From contig CAWGRQ010000031.1 of the NCBI GenBank assembly GCA_963824985.1, positions 186,001 to 250,000 on the forward strand: a stretch of DNA of 64,000 bases. Reading direction: 5' to 3'. The DNA comes from JAFNAG01 sp963824985. Lineage in GTDB: Bacteria > Acidobacteriota > UBA6911. Shown one piece after another: positions 46,854 through 55,281 of the stretch; the stretch's first letter is position 1, and each line of letters opens with the position of its first letter. The notes under the pieces are model-generated. The model saw only the letters and a list, made by a program, of their open reading frames with translations. It was not told the DNA's origin and did no database searches. The position numbers and the translations under genes are program-made.

Positions 46854-47861
46854 ATGAAGCGGTTTTTTTTGATTCTGGCTCTCGGCGCAGTTGCCCTCCT
46901 CGCGCAAGACATCAAACAAGGGACCAACAGTTTTTTTGATGACGCCGAAATAAAGACTTACCCGCTCAAAGGCATTCTGGTCGAGGGCGAGGTGGAAAAC
47001 CCGGGCCTCGTCGACCTCGGCGCGCTCCCGCTCCGGAATTGTCCCGTCAAGGAAGTCGAGCTCCAGAAGGGACGTCCGGAATTCAAGGGGGCCTTTTTTT
47101 ACTCGGGCTATTCCCTCTATGACATTCTCAACGCCAGGAAGGTGCAAAAAGCCAAAGAGAACAGCTTTGCGCCGCCGACGGATCTGTACGTGATCGTCGC
47201 AAACGACAAGGGGGAAAAGGCCGCGTTCAGTTGGGGAGAGATCTATTATTCCCGCGACAACTTCAGGATCTTGTTGTCGAAGAGCGTGCAGGCGGTTAAT
47301 CCATCGAAGCTCGCGGTCACGAAATGGGCCTTGCCTGATGAGCCGCGCCTGATCTGCGCCAACGATTTCCTGAATGTTCGTTTTGTAGCCAATCCGACCA
47401 GGATCATGGTGAAGTCCAGCCGCGGCGACTTCGCCGCCGGAAAACCCAAGGACGTCTACGCGCCGGAAATCAGGATGGTGAACGGATCGAATTCGGTGAT
47501 CATCCGGGAGATCAACTCATCCGTGGAAAAGCGGACCTACAGCAACGTGGGGTATGGGCACGGCATGGGCTTCAAGGGGGTCGAGGATGTCAAAGGTTTT
47601 GTGCTTAAGGATGTGATCCGCCTGCAGGCAAAATTGACGCCCGATGCCTACCGCGATGGCGTCGCGGTCATGTCGGCCCGGGACGGGTATCGATGTGTCT
47701 TCAGTTTGAGCGAAATCATGAACCGGAATGACAACCTGGATTTTCTGCTGCTGGATCGAAAAGATGTGCCGGCGGAAGGGCGCTACGTCCTGTTCGCGAC
47801 CCCGGATTTCTTTGTCGACCGAAACATCAAGGCGATTGAAAAGATAGAGATTGTAAGATAG
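46854..47861 (+). CDS. Secreted protein with two molybdopterin-binding-fold domains
   Basis: This 335-aa protein has a signal peptide (RFFLILALGAVALLAQ). Two related domains have the sulfite-oxidase-type molybdopterin fold pattern: YVIVANDKGEKAAFSWGEI (first) and GVAVMSARDGYRCVFSLSEI (second). No cofactor-binding Cys is conspicuous, so it may be a non-catalytic binding relative. It lies downstream of the receptor, separated only by a MITE, and may have formed one transport unit with it. Confidence 0.72.
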   Translation: MKRFFLILALGAVALLAQDIKQGTNSFFDDAEIKTYPLKGILVEGEVENPGLVDLGALPLRNCPVKEVELQKGRPEFKGAFFYSGYSLYDILNARKVQKAKENSFAPPTDLYVIVANDKGEKAAFSWGEIYYSRDNFRILLSKSVQAVNPSKLAVTKWALPDEPRLICANDFLNVRFVANPTRIMVKSSRGDFAAGKPKDVYAPEIRMVNGSNSVIIREINSSVEKRTYSNVGYGHGMGFKGVEDVKGFVLKDVIRLQAKLTPDAYRDGVAVMSARDGYRCVFSLSEIMNRNDNLDFLLLDRKDVPAEGRYVLFATPDFFVDRNIKAIEKIEIVR

Positions 47862-48011
47862 TTTCGAGGTTATGGGTCTATCCCAAAAGCCTCCTTTTCG
47901 GTTAAGTTTTTTGGTGATACCGTAATCAGTATTCACCACAGAGATCCGGGTAGTGCCTTGGCGGGAAAATAGCAGGCTCCGGATTCCATGCGCCTTTGGG
48001 AGGAGACCGAA

Positions 48012-49991
48012 ATGAAATCGATTACACGCGTTCGCATCCTGACCTTTCTGGCACCGGTGCTGGGAGCTTTGCTGTTCGCCGGAGCCGGGACGACTCAGAC
48101 GGCCCGGCAGCAACCCGCGACCTATCAATCGTTACCGAGCGAAACGCCGGCGACGCTGCGGCCGGTCACCGCCGGTTTCGATTACGTGCGGCGCGACGTG
48201 ATGATCCCGATGCGTGATGCCGTGCGTCTGCACACGGTCATCCTGGTGCCCAAAGGGGCGAAGGGCGCGCCCATTCTTCTGACCCGCACTCCCTACGATG
48301 CCACCGCGCTCACCAGCCACGCCCAGAGCGCGCATCTCGGGCCGATCCTGAACGGGTATGACAACGCAACCGACGTGATCGTTGAAGGCGGCTACATCCG
48401 CGTCATTCAGGATGTGCGGGGGAAATACGGCTCCGAAGGGGACTATGTGATGAATCGCCCGCTGCACGGGCCGCAGAATCCGACGCCGGTCGACCACGCC
48501 ACCGACACCTACGACACCATCGACTGGCTGGTGAAGAACGTCCCGGAGAGCAACGGCAAGGTCGGCATCCTCGGGATCTCCTACGACGGTTTCCTGTCGG
48601 CGATGGCCCTTGTCAATCCCCACCCCGCGCTCAAGGTGGCGGTGCCGATGAATCCCATGGTCGACGGATGGATCGGCGACGACTGGTTTCACAACGGCGC
48701 CTTTCGCCAGCAGAATATGCCCTACATCTACGAACAGGAGGCGACGCGCGCATCGGAGGCGAAGTGGTGGACGACCCAATTCGACGACTATGACATGTTC
48801 ATGCAGGCGGGATCGGCGGGAGAACTCGGGCGGCTTCGAGGGCTCGAACAGATGGGATTCTGGCGCAAGCTCCTCGAGCACCCGGCTTACGATTCATTCT
48901 GGCGGGACCAGGCCGTGGACAAGCTGCTGGCGGCGCAACCGTTGAAGGTGCCGGTCATGATGGTTCACAGTCTATGGGACCAGGAGGATATTTATGGCGC
49001 CGTCGCCGTGTACACGGCCATCGAGCCAAAAGACACGGCCAATGACAAGGTGTTTCTGGTGATGGGCCCGTGGCATCACGGGCAGTCGATCGATGACGGC
49101 AGCACGCTCGGCGCGCTGAAGTTCGGCAGCGACACCTCGCTTTACTTCCGCCGGGAGATTCTCGCCCCATTCCTGGCCCAGTATCTCAAGGATGGCGCGC
49201 CGAAGGCCTCCATTCCCCCTGTCTCCGCTTATGAGACCGGCACGAACACCTGGCGGCGCCTCCCCGCGTGGCCGGCCGGCTGTGAGAGCGGTTGCGCGGT
49301 CCGTCCGACCCCGCTCTACCTGACCGGGAACTCGAAGCTGGGCTTTACTGCACCGGCATCTTCCGATGCGCCATTCGATGAATATGTTTCCGATCCGGCT
49401 AAGCCGGTCCCCTTCCGGGCGCGGCCGATTCAGCCGGTCGGCTATGATAACGGCCTTACCTGGTCCGAGTGGCTGGTAGACGATCAGCGCGAAGCGTCAG
49501 GGCGCCCGGACGTCGCCGTTTTCGTTTCAGACGTTTTAACAGCGCCGTTGAAGATCGGCGGGCAGCCGGTCGCCAACCTGGTCGCCTCTACGAGCGGGAG
49601 TGACTCGGACTGGGTGGTCAAGCTGATTGACATCTATCCCGACGAAGTGGCCGGGCAGCCCGGACTGGGCGGGTACCAGCTGATGGTTTCGGGCGACATC
49701 TTCCGCGGCCGCTATCGCGAGAGCCTGGAAACGGCGAAGCCGATCGCGCCAGACCAGCCGCTGGTGTACCGCTTCGCCCTGCCGACCGCAAACCATGTCT
49801 TTTTGCCGGGTCATCGCATCATGGTGCAGGTGCAGTCGAGCTGGTTTCCGCTTTATGACCGCAACCCCCAGACATTCGTCCCGAACATCTTCTGGGCGAA
49901 AGCCGGCGACTACCGCAAAGCAGTGCAGCGGATTTATCATGCACCCGGCCGCGCAAGCTTCATCGAGCTGCCCCTGGTAGTAAATCGGTGA
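48012..49991 (+). CDS. CocE/NonD-family hydrolase (S15-type), secreted
   Basis: This 659-aa enzyme has a signal peptide (FLAPVLGALLFAGAG). The alpha/beta-hydrolase triad is visible: Ser in GISYDG, Asp in SLWDQED and His in GPWHHG. A jelly-roll C-terminal domain follows (X-Pro dipeptidyl-peptidase type). It resembles alpha-amino-acid ester hydrolases and X-Pro peptidases. The ATG at 48012 has AGGAG at good spacing. Confidence 0.92.
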   Translation: MKSITRVRILTFLAPVLGALLFAGAGTTQTARQQPATYQSLPSETPATLRPVTAGFDYVRRDVMIPMRDAVRLHTVILVPKGAKGAPILLTRTPYDATALTSHAQSAHLGPILNGYDNATDVIVEGGYIRVIQDVRGKYGSEGDYVMNRPLHGPQNPTPVDHATDTYDTIDWLVKNVPESNGKVGILGISYDGFLSAMALVNPHPALKVAVPMNPMVDGWIGDDWFHNGAFRQQNMPYIYEQEATRASEAKWWTTQFDDYDMFMQAGSAGELGRLRGLEQMGFWRKLLEHPAYDSFWRDQAVDKLLAAQPLKVPVMMVHSLWDQEDIYGAVAVYTAIEPKDTANDKVFLVMGPWHHGQSIDDGSTLGALKFGSDTSLYFRREILAPFLAQYLKDGAPKASIPPVSAYETGTNTWRRLPAWPAGCESGCAVRPTPLYLTGNSKLGFTAPASSDAPFDEYVSDPAKPVPFRARPIQPVGYDNGLTWSEWLVDDQREASGRPDVAVFVSDVLTAPLKIGGQPVANLVASTSGSDSDWVVKLIDIYPDEVAGQPGLGGYQLMVSGDIFRGRYRESLETAKPIAPDQPLVYRFALPTANHVFLPGHRIMVQVQSSWFPLYDRNPQTFVPNIFWAKAGDYRKAVQRIYHAPGRASFIELPLVVNR

Positions 49992-50017
49992 CCGCCTGTC
50001 CCCAAAACTTGCGGTTG

Positions 50018-50095
50018 ACACTTCAACCGGGCGGTGGAGTGGGCCAAAGTCGCGCTCGACACCGGCTTCGTCTGCAACCCGCAGCTCGGCTGCGG
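50018..50095 (+). pseudogene. Short remnant resembling an amylo-alpha-1,6-glucosidase
   Basis: About 25 codons (FNRAVEWAKVALDTGFVCNP, then QLGCG) resemble a conserved patch of secreted glycogen-debranching-type enzymes; family sequence then stops. The rest of 49992-50341 has no recognisable gene. This is a pattern-level call only. Confidence 0.4.
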
Positions 50096-50341
50096 GCAAG
50101 ACTGCCGCGTTTCGCAGGGCGCGTCCGGCGCTCATACCGGATTCAACCGGGGTCATACCCCGCCCTGCTGATTTCTCTTCAGCAGGGGTGCGCTTATCAG
50201 GGGATGATTGAGATGCGGGCAGGTCGCTGATTAAACTTAAGTTGGGGAGGAAACAAAAACCGCAAAATCCAGCGGGGTCATTTTCTTGAACCTTTTCCCT
50301 CCTGTCGGCATCAATCACTTAAGGGGGAAAAGGGGGCAGGT

Positions 50342-51139
50342 GTGAAATTTCGATGTCTGGCACTATTTTCGACCTTGTTCGCGTTATCGGGTTCCTCCTG
50401 GGCGCAATCCTCTTCAACGACGGCTCCCCAGGATGTGAACCAACCCCAGAAAGTTGCAGCCGAGTCAAAGGCTCTGACTCCGGACGAGATCATCCGGGCA
50501 TTCTCGGCCAAAGAAACGGAGTTCTATGAAGCCTGGATGCAATACGCCTACCATCAAGTCTCCGACGTGCGCGTGCTGTCGGTAAACGGGATGCCCAAAC
50601 ATGAAGTAATGCAGACCACCTCAGACATTGTCTTCAAGGACGACGGCACTCGTGATATCCGGGTGCTCCGCAGAGCCGGGACCCTCCAGAGCGTGGTCTA
50701 TACCATGCAGGACGAAGAGGTGATCAACAATCTCCAGCCGTTTGCATTGACTGAGAAGGATCTCCCCTATTACGACCTGACCTATGAGGGGAAAGAAAAG
50801 GTTGACGAACTCACCTGCTATGTCTTTGCCGTAAAGCCCAAGAGCCTCAAGGGGGGCAGGATGTATTTTGAGGGGAAGATCTGGGTTGACGATGGGGATC
50901 TCCAGGTCGTGCGCACGGTGGGAAAGCCCGTCCCGCAAAAGAAGGAGAATCAGTTCCCGGAATTTGAAACCATCCGCCAGATCATCGACAATAAGTACTG
51001 GTTTCCCGTCTGGACGCATGCCGAAAGCAAGCTGCAATTCCAGAACGAAACCGTCCACATCCAAGAAACCATCACCTACGGCGATTACAAACGCTTCGCT
51101 TCAAATATCAACATCCAGTACGGCCCCAAGAAGCATTGA
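50342..51139 (+). CDS. LolA-like / outer-membrane lipoprotein-sorting family protein
   Basis: This 265-aa protein has a signal peptide (LALFSTLFALSGSSWA) and a beta-rich domain typical of an acidobacterial LolA-related family, ending ETITYGDYKRFASNINIQYG. The pattern GRMYFEGKIWVDDGDLQVVR is the mid-domain signature. It should be periplasmic. The start is GTG with a GGGGG-rich site. Function beyond fold is unknown. Confidence 0.75.
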   Translation: MKFRCLALFSTLFALSGSSWAQSSSTTAPQDVNQPQKVAAESKALTPDEIIRAFSAKETEFYEAWMQYAYHQVSDVRVLSVNGMPKHEVMQTTSDIVFKDDGTRDIRVLRRAGTLQSVVYTMQDEEVINNLQPFALTEKDLPYYDLTYEGKEKVDELTCYVFAVKPKSLKGGRMYFEGKIWVDDGDLQVVRTVGKPVPQKKENQFPEFETIRQIIDNKYWFPVWTHAESKLQFQNETVHIQETITYGDYKRFASNINIQYGPKKH

Positions 51140-51158
51140 GGGGCCAGATCCTGAACTA

Positions 51159-51401
51159 AGGGCTCGCGCAAAAATAACTTCACATTCTGCTGCCGACTCT
51201 CAGGCTTGCAGATCTGACGGAGGATGTCGATAGGAAGACTGCAAGCCTGAGAATCGGCAGCCCTGCGGGGCGCGGCGGCGGACGGGCATCTGCGGCGTTG
51301 CCGCTCCTCGACGATGTCACCACATCGCCTGCGTCGCGGCGCCTTGCATCTGCCCATCCGGCGCTCGCGCCAGAATGTGAACTTATTCTTGCGCGAACCC
51401 T
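51159..51401. mobile_element. 243-bp element with 31-bp terminal inverted repeats
   Basis: The left end (51159-51189, starting AGGGCTCGCGCAA) and the right end (51371-51401) match at 28 of 31 positions when one is inverted. Inside is a second inverted pair (CTCAGGCTTGCAG and CTGCAAGCCTGAG). No transposase is encoded. It ends 6 bp from the stop of the HEPN gene. A target duplication is not clear. Confidence 0.8.
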
Positions 51402-51407
51402 AAGTGA

Positions 51408-51764
51408 TCAGGCTGGGATGACCTTGGTGACGACGCTGCATACGAATTCGGCATCTCGAATTGCCCTGATCGCGTCGTGCCGGTCATATTCTTCGGTAGG
51501 GATGAAATCAACGTCGCCATCAAACGAAAACTCGCGCTCTTTTCTGAGCCATTTCGAGATCTCAGCGAGTCGTGGCGCCTGCCCTCTGCATTCCTCGGGC
51601 AAGCGTTCCGCAAATTCGAGGAGCGCATCACCGACATCATGCCACTTCGGAGGCTCGATCCCTACCTGGCGCAACATCCCCTTCAGCGCCAACTCCACAA
51701 TCTCCTGCGCTTCACGGATGACATCGGAGAAGGCCTCTTCCGTTAGAGGGCGAGCGATGCCCAT
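51408..51764 (-). CDS. HEPN-domain protein, probably N-terminally shortened
   Basis: This 118-aa protein has HEPN-type helices: DVIREAQEIVELALKGMLRQ, VGIEPPKWHDVGDALLEFAE and SKWLRKEREFSFDGDVDFIP. Complete relatives usually have another 30-40 residues at the N-terminus and a nucleotidyltransferase (MNT) partner gene; neither is present. It begins three bases after the stop of the permease on the same strand, so it may be translated by coupling. It may be an orphan toxin-antitoxin part. Confidence 0.75.
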   Translation of the reverse strand: MGIARPLTEEAFSDVIREAQEIVELALKGMLRQVGIEPPKWHDVGDALLEFAERLPEECRGQAPRLAEISKWLRKEREFSFDGDVDFIPTEEYDRHDAIRAIRDAEFVCSVVTKVIPA

Positions 51765-51767
51765 CTC

Positions 51768-54509
51768 TCACTCATGCCGCAGCGCCTGAACCGGGTCAAT
51801 TCTCGTAGCGCGCCGGGCCGGCAAATACCCGGCCAGCAGCCCGACCACAAGCAGCAGTCCGCTGACACCGGCAAATGTCACCGGATCCATGCCGTTCACG
51901 CCATAGAACTGGGATCCGAGAAGCAGGGCCACCGGTATCGAAATCAGGCAGCCGATGCCGATTCCCGTCAGGGATAAAGTAAGACACTGGCGGATCACCA
52001 GGGCCACGATCCTGGCTCGATCGGCCCCCAGAGCCACGCGCACTCCGATCTCATGCGTGCGTTGGCTGGTGGCGTACGACATCACCCCATACAGGCCGAT
52101 GCCGGCCAGACCCAGCGACAATGCCGCCAGAATCGCGAGGAATAAGGCGAGCAACCGGTCATCCTGCAACCAGCGATGAATGATCTCGGGGACCGTCTGG
52201 ACCTCGGAGATGGGAATGTCGGGATCCAGGGAGCGCAGCGAGCGCCGAAGCTCGGGTACGAGCGAAATCGGGTCCCCGACGGTCCGAGCCACCAGGACCA
52301 TCCCGGGCATGGGGCTCTGGGCGTGCGGGAGATATATTTCCGGCGCGGCCGGCTCGCCGAAGATGCCGCGCCCGGAATCACCGACCACACCCACGATCGT
52401 CACCGACTTTTCGTCGGCAGTTCCCGGGTCGAGTATCAGCCGGCGGCCGACGGCCTCCTCATCACGCCAATAGGTGAGCGCCATCTGCCGATTGATGATC
52501 GCCGCTGGCGGTGATCCTTCCCGGTCCTGCTCATTAAAGTGGCGGCCCAGCAGAAGCGGGACTCCCATGGTCCTGAAGTACTCCGGGGTGACCGGCTGGC
52601 ACGAAAAATGGTCCGCCGGTTCCGCGGTTTCCCTGGGCTTGCCTCCCATGCGGACACGCACGGCCAGGCGATAGTGCGCCCCACCGATCGGAAATGCGAG
52701 CGTCCCGCCCGCGGCCTTGACGCCGGGCACGGCTTCCAGGCGGGCGACCATCTCCTGAAATGCCGCCGGCCACTGCTGCTTTTCGGCATAGCGGAATTGC
52801 GGCAACTCCACATACATGGTGATCAGGTTGTCCGTGTCAAAGCCGAGGTTGCCCGTCGTCAGGCCATGCATGTTCCGATAGGCCAGGCCGCTGCAGACCA
52901 GAAGCGGGAGGCCGAGAGCAAGTTCGGCGACCACCAGGCCCTGTCGCAACCGGCGCTTTGACAGGGCGCGGATGCCCGTGATCCCGCCTTCTTTCATAGC
53001 GTTGGCTGCCGAGATGCGCGACAGCATGGCTGCCGGCGCCAGTCCGAATATCGCCGCCGTTGCCAGCGAGATGCCCAGCGTGTAGGTCAGGACGGCGAGG
53101 TTCGGCCCCAGTTCTTCCAGGGTAAACGGCGCTCCCTCGATCAATTGGTAGAAAACCCTGGCCGCCAGAAAGGCTAACCACAATCCCAGTGCTCCGCCGG
53201 CGAGCGCCAGCAGAAGGCTCTCGGCGATCAACTGGCGCACAATGCGCATGGGGCCGGCGCCCAACGCCAGGCGGATGGCGAATTCCCGCGTGCGGCTCGT
53301 GGCTTTTGCGATCAGCATATTGGCCAGGTTGATGCAGGCAATGAACAGGACCGCCGCCACGGCGAGCATGAGCATCGCGCTCATCAAGCGGTCATTCGGC
53401 GTTACGAGCCGGTCCGCGAGGGATTGCAACCGGACCCCCCTGCCCGCATTGGTATCCGGATGAATCCCGGCCAGGGCAGCGGCGATGCCGTCCATTTCGG
53501 CCTGAGCCGCCGCAGGCGAAATATCCCCTTTAAGGCGTGCGAGCACCTGATAGGAACGGTCCTCCCGGTCCAGGCTTGCATCCGCGGGCAGCAGGGTCAG
53601 CACATCAACATCGAAGTGCGTAAGCCGCCTCAGGTTCAGGGTCGGCTCGACCACGCCGATAATGGTGTGGTGGACGCCGTCGAGGATACAGGTGCTGCCG
53701 ATCACGCCCGGATCGGCGCCCAGCCGGGCGCGCCAATAATTGTCGGTCACCAACGCTACCGGCTCAGCGGTCGCGGAGCCTCCGCCGGCCGGGAACAGCC
53801 GTCCCAGGCCCGCGCGCACGCCCACCATCGGTAACAGGGTTGCAGTGGTTTCGAGCCCCCGGACCCGCACGGCCTCTTCGCCCCCGGTCCAGGTTTTCGC
53901 CCGGGACCGGAAGATGCCGAATTCGGCGAATGAACCGGACTGCGCGCGCCAATCGAATGCGTCCGCCGCACTGATGCCGCCGGCAGTGATGTCGGGGCTC
54001 CTGGTGCCCCAAAAGAGCATCAACCGCTCAACATCGGGGAATCGCCGGGGCACGCTGATCATGGCGTTCACGATGCTGAACACGCTTGTGTTGATCCCGA
54101 TGCCGAAGGCCAGTGTGAGGATGGCGACGGCTGCAAATCCGGGACTCTTGAACAAAACCCGGATCCCGTGCAAAACATCGTTCCTCAAGTCGGCAAGCAG
54201 GCGAACCGGAAGATTGCCATGAACTTCCCGGGCGTGCGCCGCCGTCTCGGCGTGTTCGCTCCAGCGGTCAAGAGTGGCCTGGCGCCTGCCGGGACTGCAA
54301 CTGCAGACATCTTGAAGAAACGTATCCCAGTCCGGTATCTGGCGCCGCGCCTGATCCGCGGCCTCCGTTTCGGAAGCGCCTCCCGCACGGGCTTCCTGAT
54401 AGATATCCTCGAGCTGCTGCGCCAGTTCGCCTATGAGCTCGTCTTCGCGTTCCCGCTTCAGGCGGCCCGAGGGGATGTTGCGACGTACAAATTCTGTCCA
54501 ATCAGGCAT
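51768..54509 (-). CDS. FtsX/MacB-type permease of the PadR-linked (ADOP) family, 913 aa
   Basis: The N-terminal 90 residues form the helical segment typical of PadR-linked permeases (DELIGELAQQLEDIYQEARA). Two MacB/FtsX modules follow, with patterns SRTREFAIRLALGAG and SQRTHEIGVRVALGAD and four-helix membrane parts. The gene overlaps the PadR gene by 8 bases, so both are translated together. It is probably repressed by PadR and induced by a toxic compound or cell-envelope stress. No ATPase is encoded nearby. Confidence 0.94.
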   Translation of the reverse strand: MPDWTEFVRRNIPSGRLKREREDELIGELAQQLEDIYQEARAGGASETEAADQARRQIPDWDTFLQDVCSCSPGRRQATLDRWSEHAETAAHAREVHGNLPVRLLADLRNDVLHGIRVLFKSPGFAAVAILTLAFGIGINTSVFSIVNAMISVPRRFPDVERLMLFWGTRSPDITAGGISAADAFDWRAQSGSFAEFGIFRSRAKTWTGGEEAVRVRGLETTATLLPMVGVRAGLGRLFPAGGGSATAEPVALVTDNYWRARLGADPGVIGSTCILDGVHHTIIGVVEPTLNLRRLTHFDVDVLTLLPADASLDREDRSYQVLARLKGDISPAAAQAEMDGIAAALAGIHPDTNAGRGVRLQSLADRLVTPNDRLMSAMLMLAVAAVLFIACINLANMLIAKATSRTREFAIRLALGAGPMRIVRQLIAESLLLALAGGALGLWLAFLAARVFYQLIEGAPFTLEELGPNLAVLTYTLGISLATAAIFGLAPAAMLSRISAANAMKEGGITGIRALSKRRLRQGLVVAELALGLPLLVCSGLAYRNMHGLTTGNLGFDTDNLITMYVELPQFRYAEKQQWPAAFQEMVARLEAVPGVKAAGGTLAFPIGGAHYRLAVRVRMGGKPRETAEPADHFSCQPVTPEYFRTMGVPLLLGRHFNEQDREGSPPAAIINRQMALTYWRDEEAVGRRLILDPGTADEKSVTIVGVVGDSGRGIFGEPAAPEIYLPHAQSPMPGMVLVARTVGDPISLVPELRRSLRSLDPDIPISEVQTVPEIIHRWLQDDRLLALFLAILAALSLGLAGIGLYGVMSYATSQRTHEIGVRVALGADRARIVALVIRQCLTLSLTGIGIGCLISIPVALLLGSQFYGVNGMDPVTFAGVSGLLLVVGLLAGYLPARRATRIDPVQALRHE

Positions 54510-54834
54510 GGTCGAGTCCCACCAAATCTGTCATGACACCAATGAAGTCCAGCCAGTCCTGTTTCTCCCGTGCCAGGGCCGCGCGACCGTTCGCGGTCAA
54601 TTTGTAGAAACGGCGCCGGCGTTCGCCGGCCTTTTCCACCCATCGGCCCTTGATGAATCCGCGTTCCTCCAGCCGGGCCAGGGTTGGATACAGGGAGGGT
54701 ATGCTGTAAGTGAGGCGGCCGCCCGAGCGCGCCTCGATGAGTTTGCCGATTTCATACCCGTGCCGGGGACGGCCTTCCAGAAGCGCCAGGATCAGCAATT
54801 CTGTGCTCCCACGTTTCAGGTCTGCGCTGAACAT
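54502..54834 (-). CDS. PadR-family transcriptional regulator
   Basis: This 110-aa winged-helix regulator has the pattern LKRGSTELLILALLEGRPRH, GYEIGKLIEARSGGRLTYSI and PSLYPTLARLEERGFIKGRW, with the C-terminal helix for dimerisation. It is the first gene of an operon with the permease. The inverted repeat ATATCTCC/GGAGATAT just upstream of its start is its likely operator. Confidence 0.95.
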   Translation of the reverse strand: MFSADLKRGSTELLILALLEGRPRHGYEIGKLIEARSGGRLTYSIPSLYPTLARLEERGFIKGRWVEKAGERRRRFYKLTANGRAALAREKQDWLDFIGVMTDLVGLDHA

Positions 54835-54841
54835 CGTTCAC

Positions 54842-54873
54842 ATATCTCCATGGAATATGTCGCCTGGAGATAT
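54842..54873. promoter_or_regulatory. Candidate PadR operator
   Basis: Perfect 8-bp arms ATATCTCC (54842-54849) and GGAGATAT (54866-54873), 16 bp apart, lie 8 bp upstream of the PadR start. This position and form fit autoregulation. Binding is inferred. Confidence 0.55.
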
Positions 54874-54934
54874 ATACGGACCCGGCCCGGAAATAGTTCC
54901 CGGGTCATATCTGTGGAATCCGTGGCGTCTTTGA

Positions 54935-55081
54935 AGCAGCCTCTCACGCGCCCCGGGGGCGCACCCGGTGACGCATGAAAATCTTTTGGCTTTGCGACTT
55001 TGCGTCTTGGCGTCCTTGCGTTGATTATTTTAACGCAAGGACGCCAAGACGCGAGGGCGCAAAGAGATATTTTCGGAACAG
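54935..55081 (+). repeat. Composite palindromic repeat with GCGTCTTGGCGTCC cargo
   Basis: The left hairpin has CTCACGCGCCCCGG and GACGCATGAAAA. The cargo is a long hairpin (ACTTTGCGTCTTGGCGTCCT paired with AGGACGCCAAGACGCGAGGG), and the right end is TATTTTCGGAACAG. The interval to the next gene (55082-55281) has no gene. Confidence 0.75.
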
Positions 55082-55281
55082 GCAAAATAATTGGCCTAGC
55101 CCGGTTATTTTGTAATTTTGCGGGCTTCTTTGGCGGCCGGGTGCCGGAATCCAGCACGTCCTCCCGGGCGATGCTGTGGAGGATTGCTAATCCTGCAGCA
55201 TGGTTTTGAGCTATGATCGCATTTATAGGCCGGTGAGGCAGCTCACGCGGACACGGATCCGGCGGAAAATGGAGAACTAAT

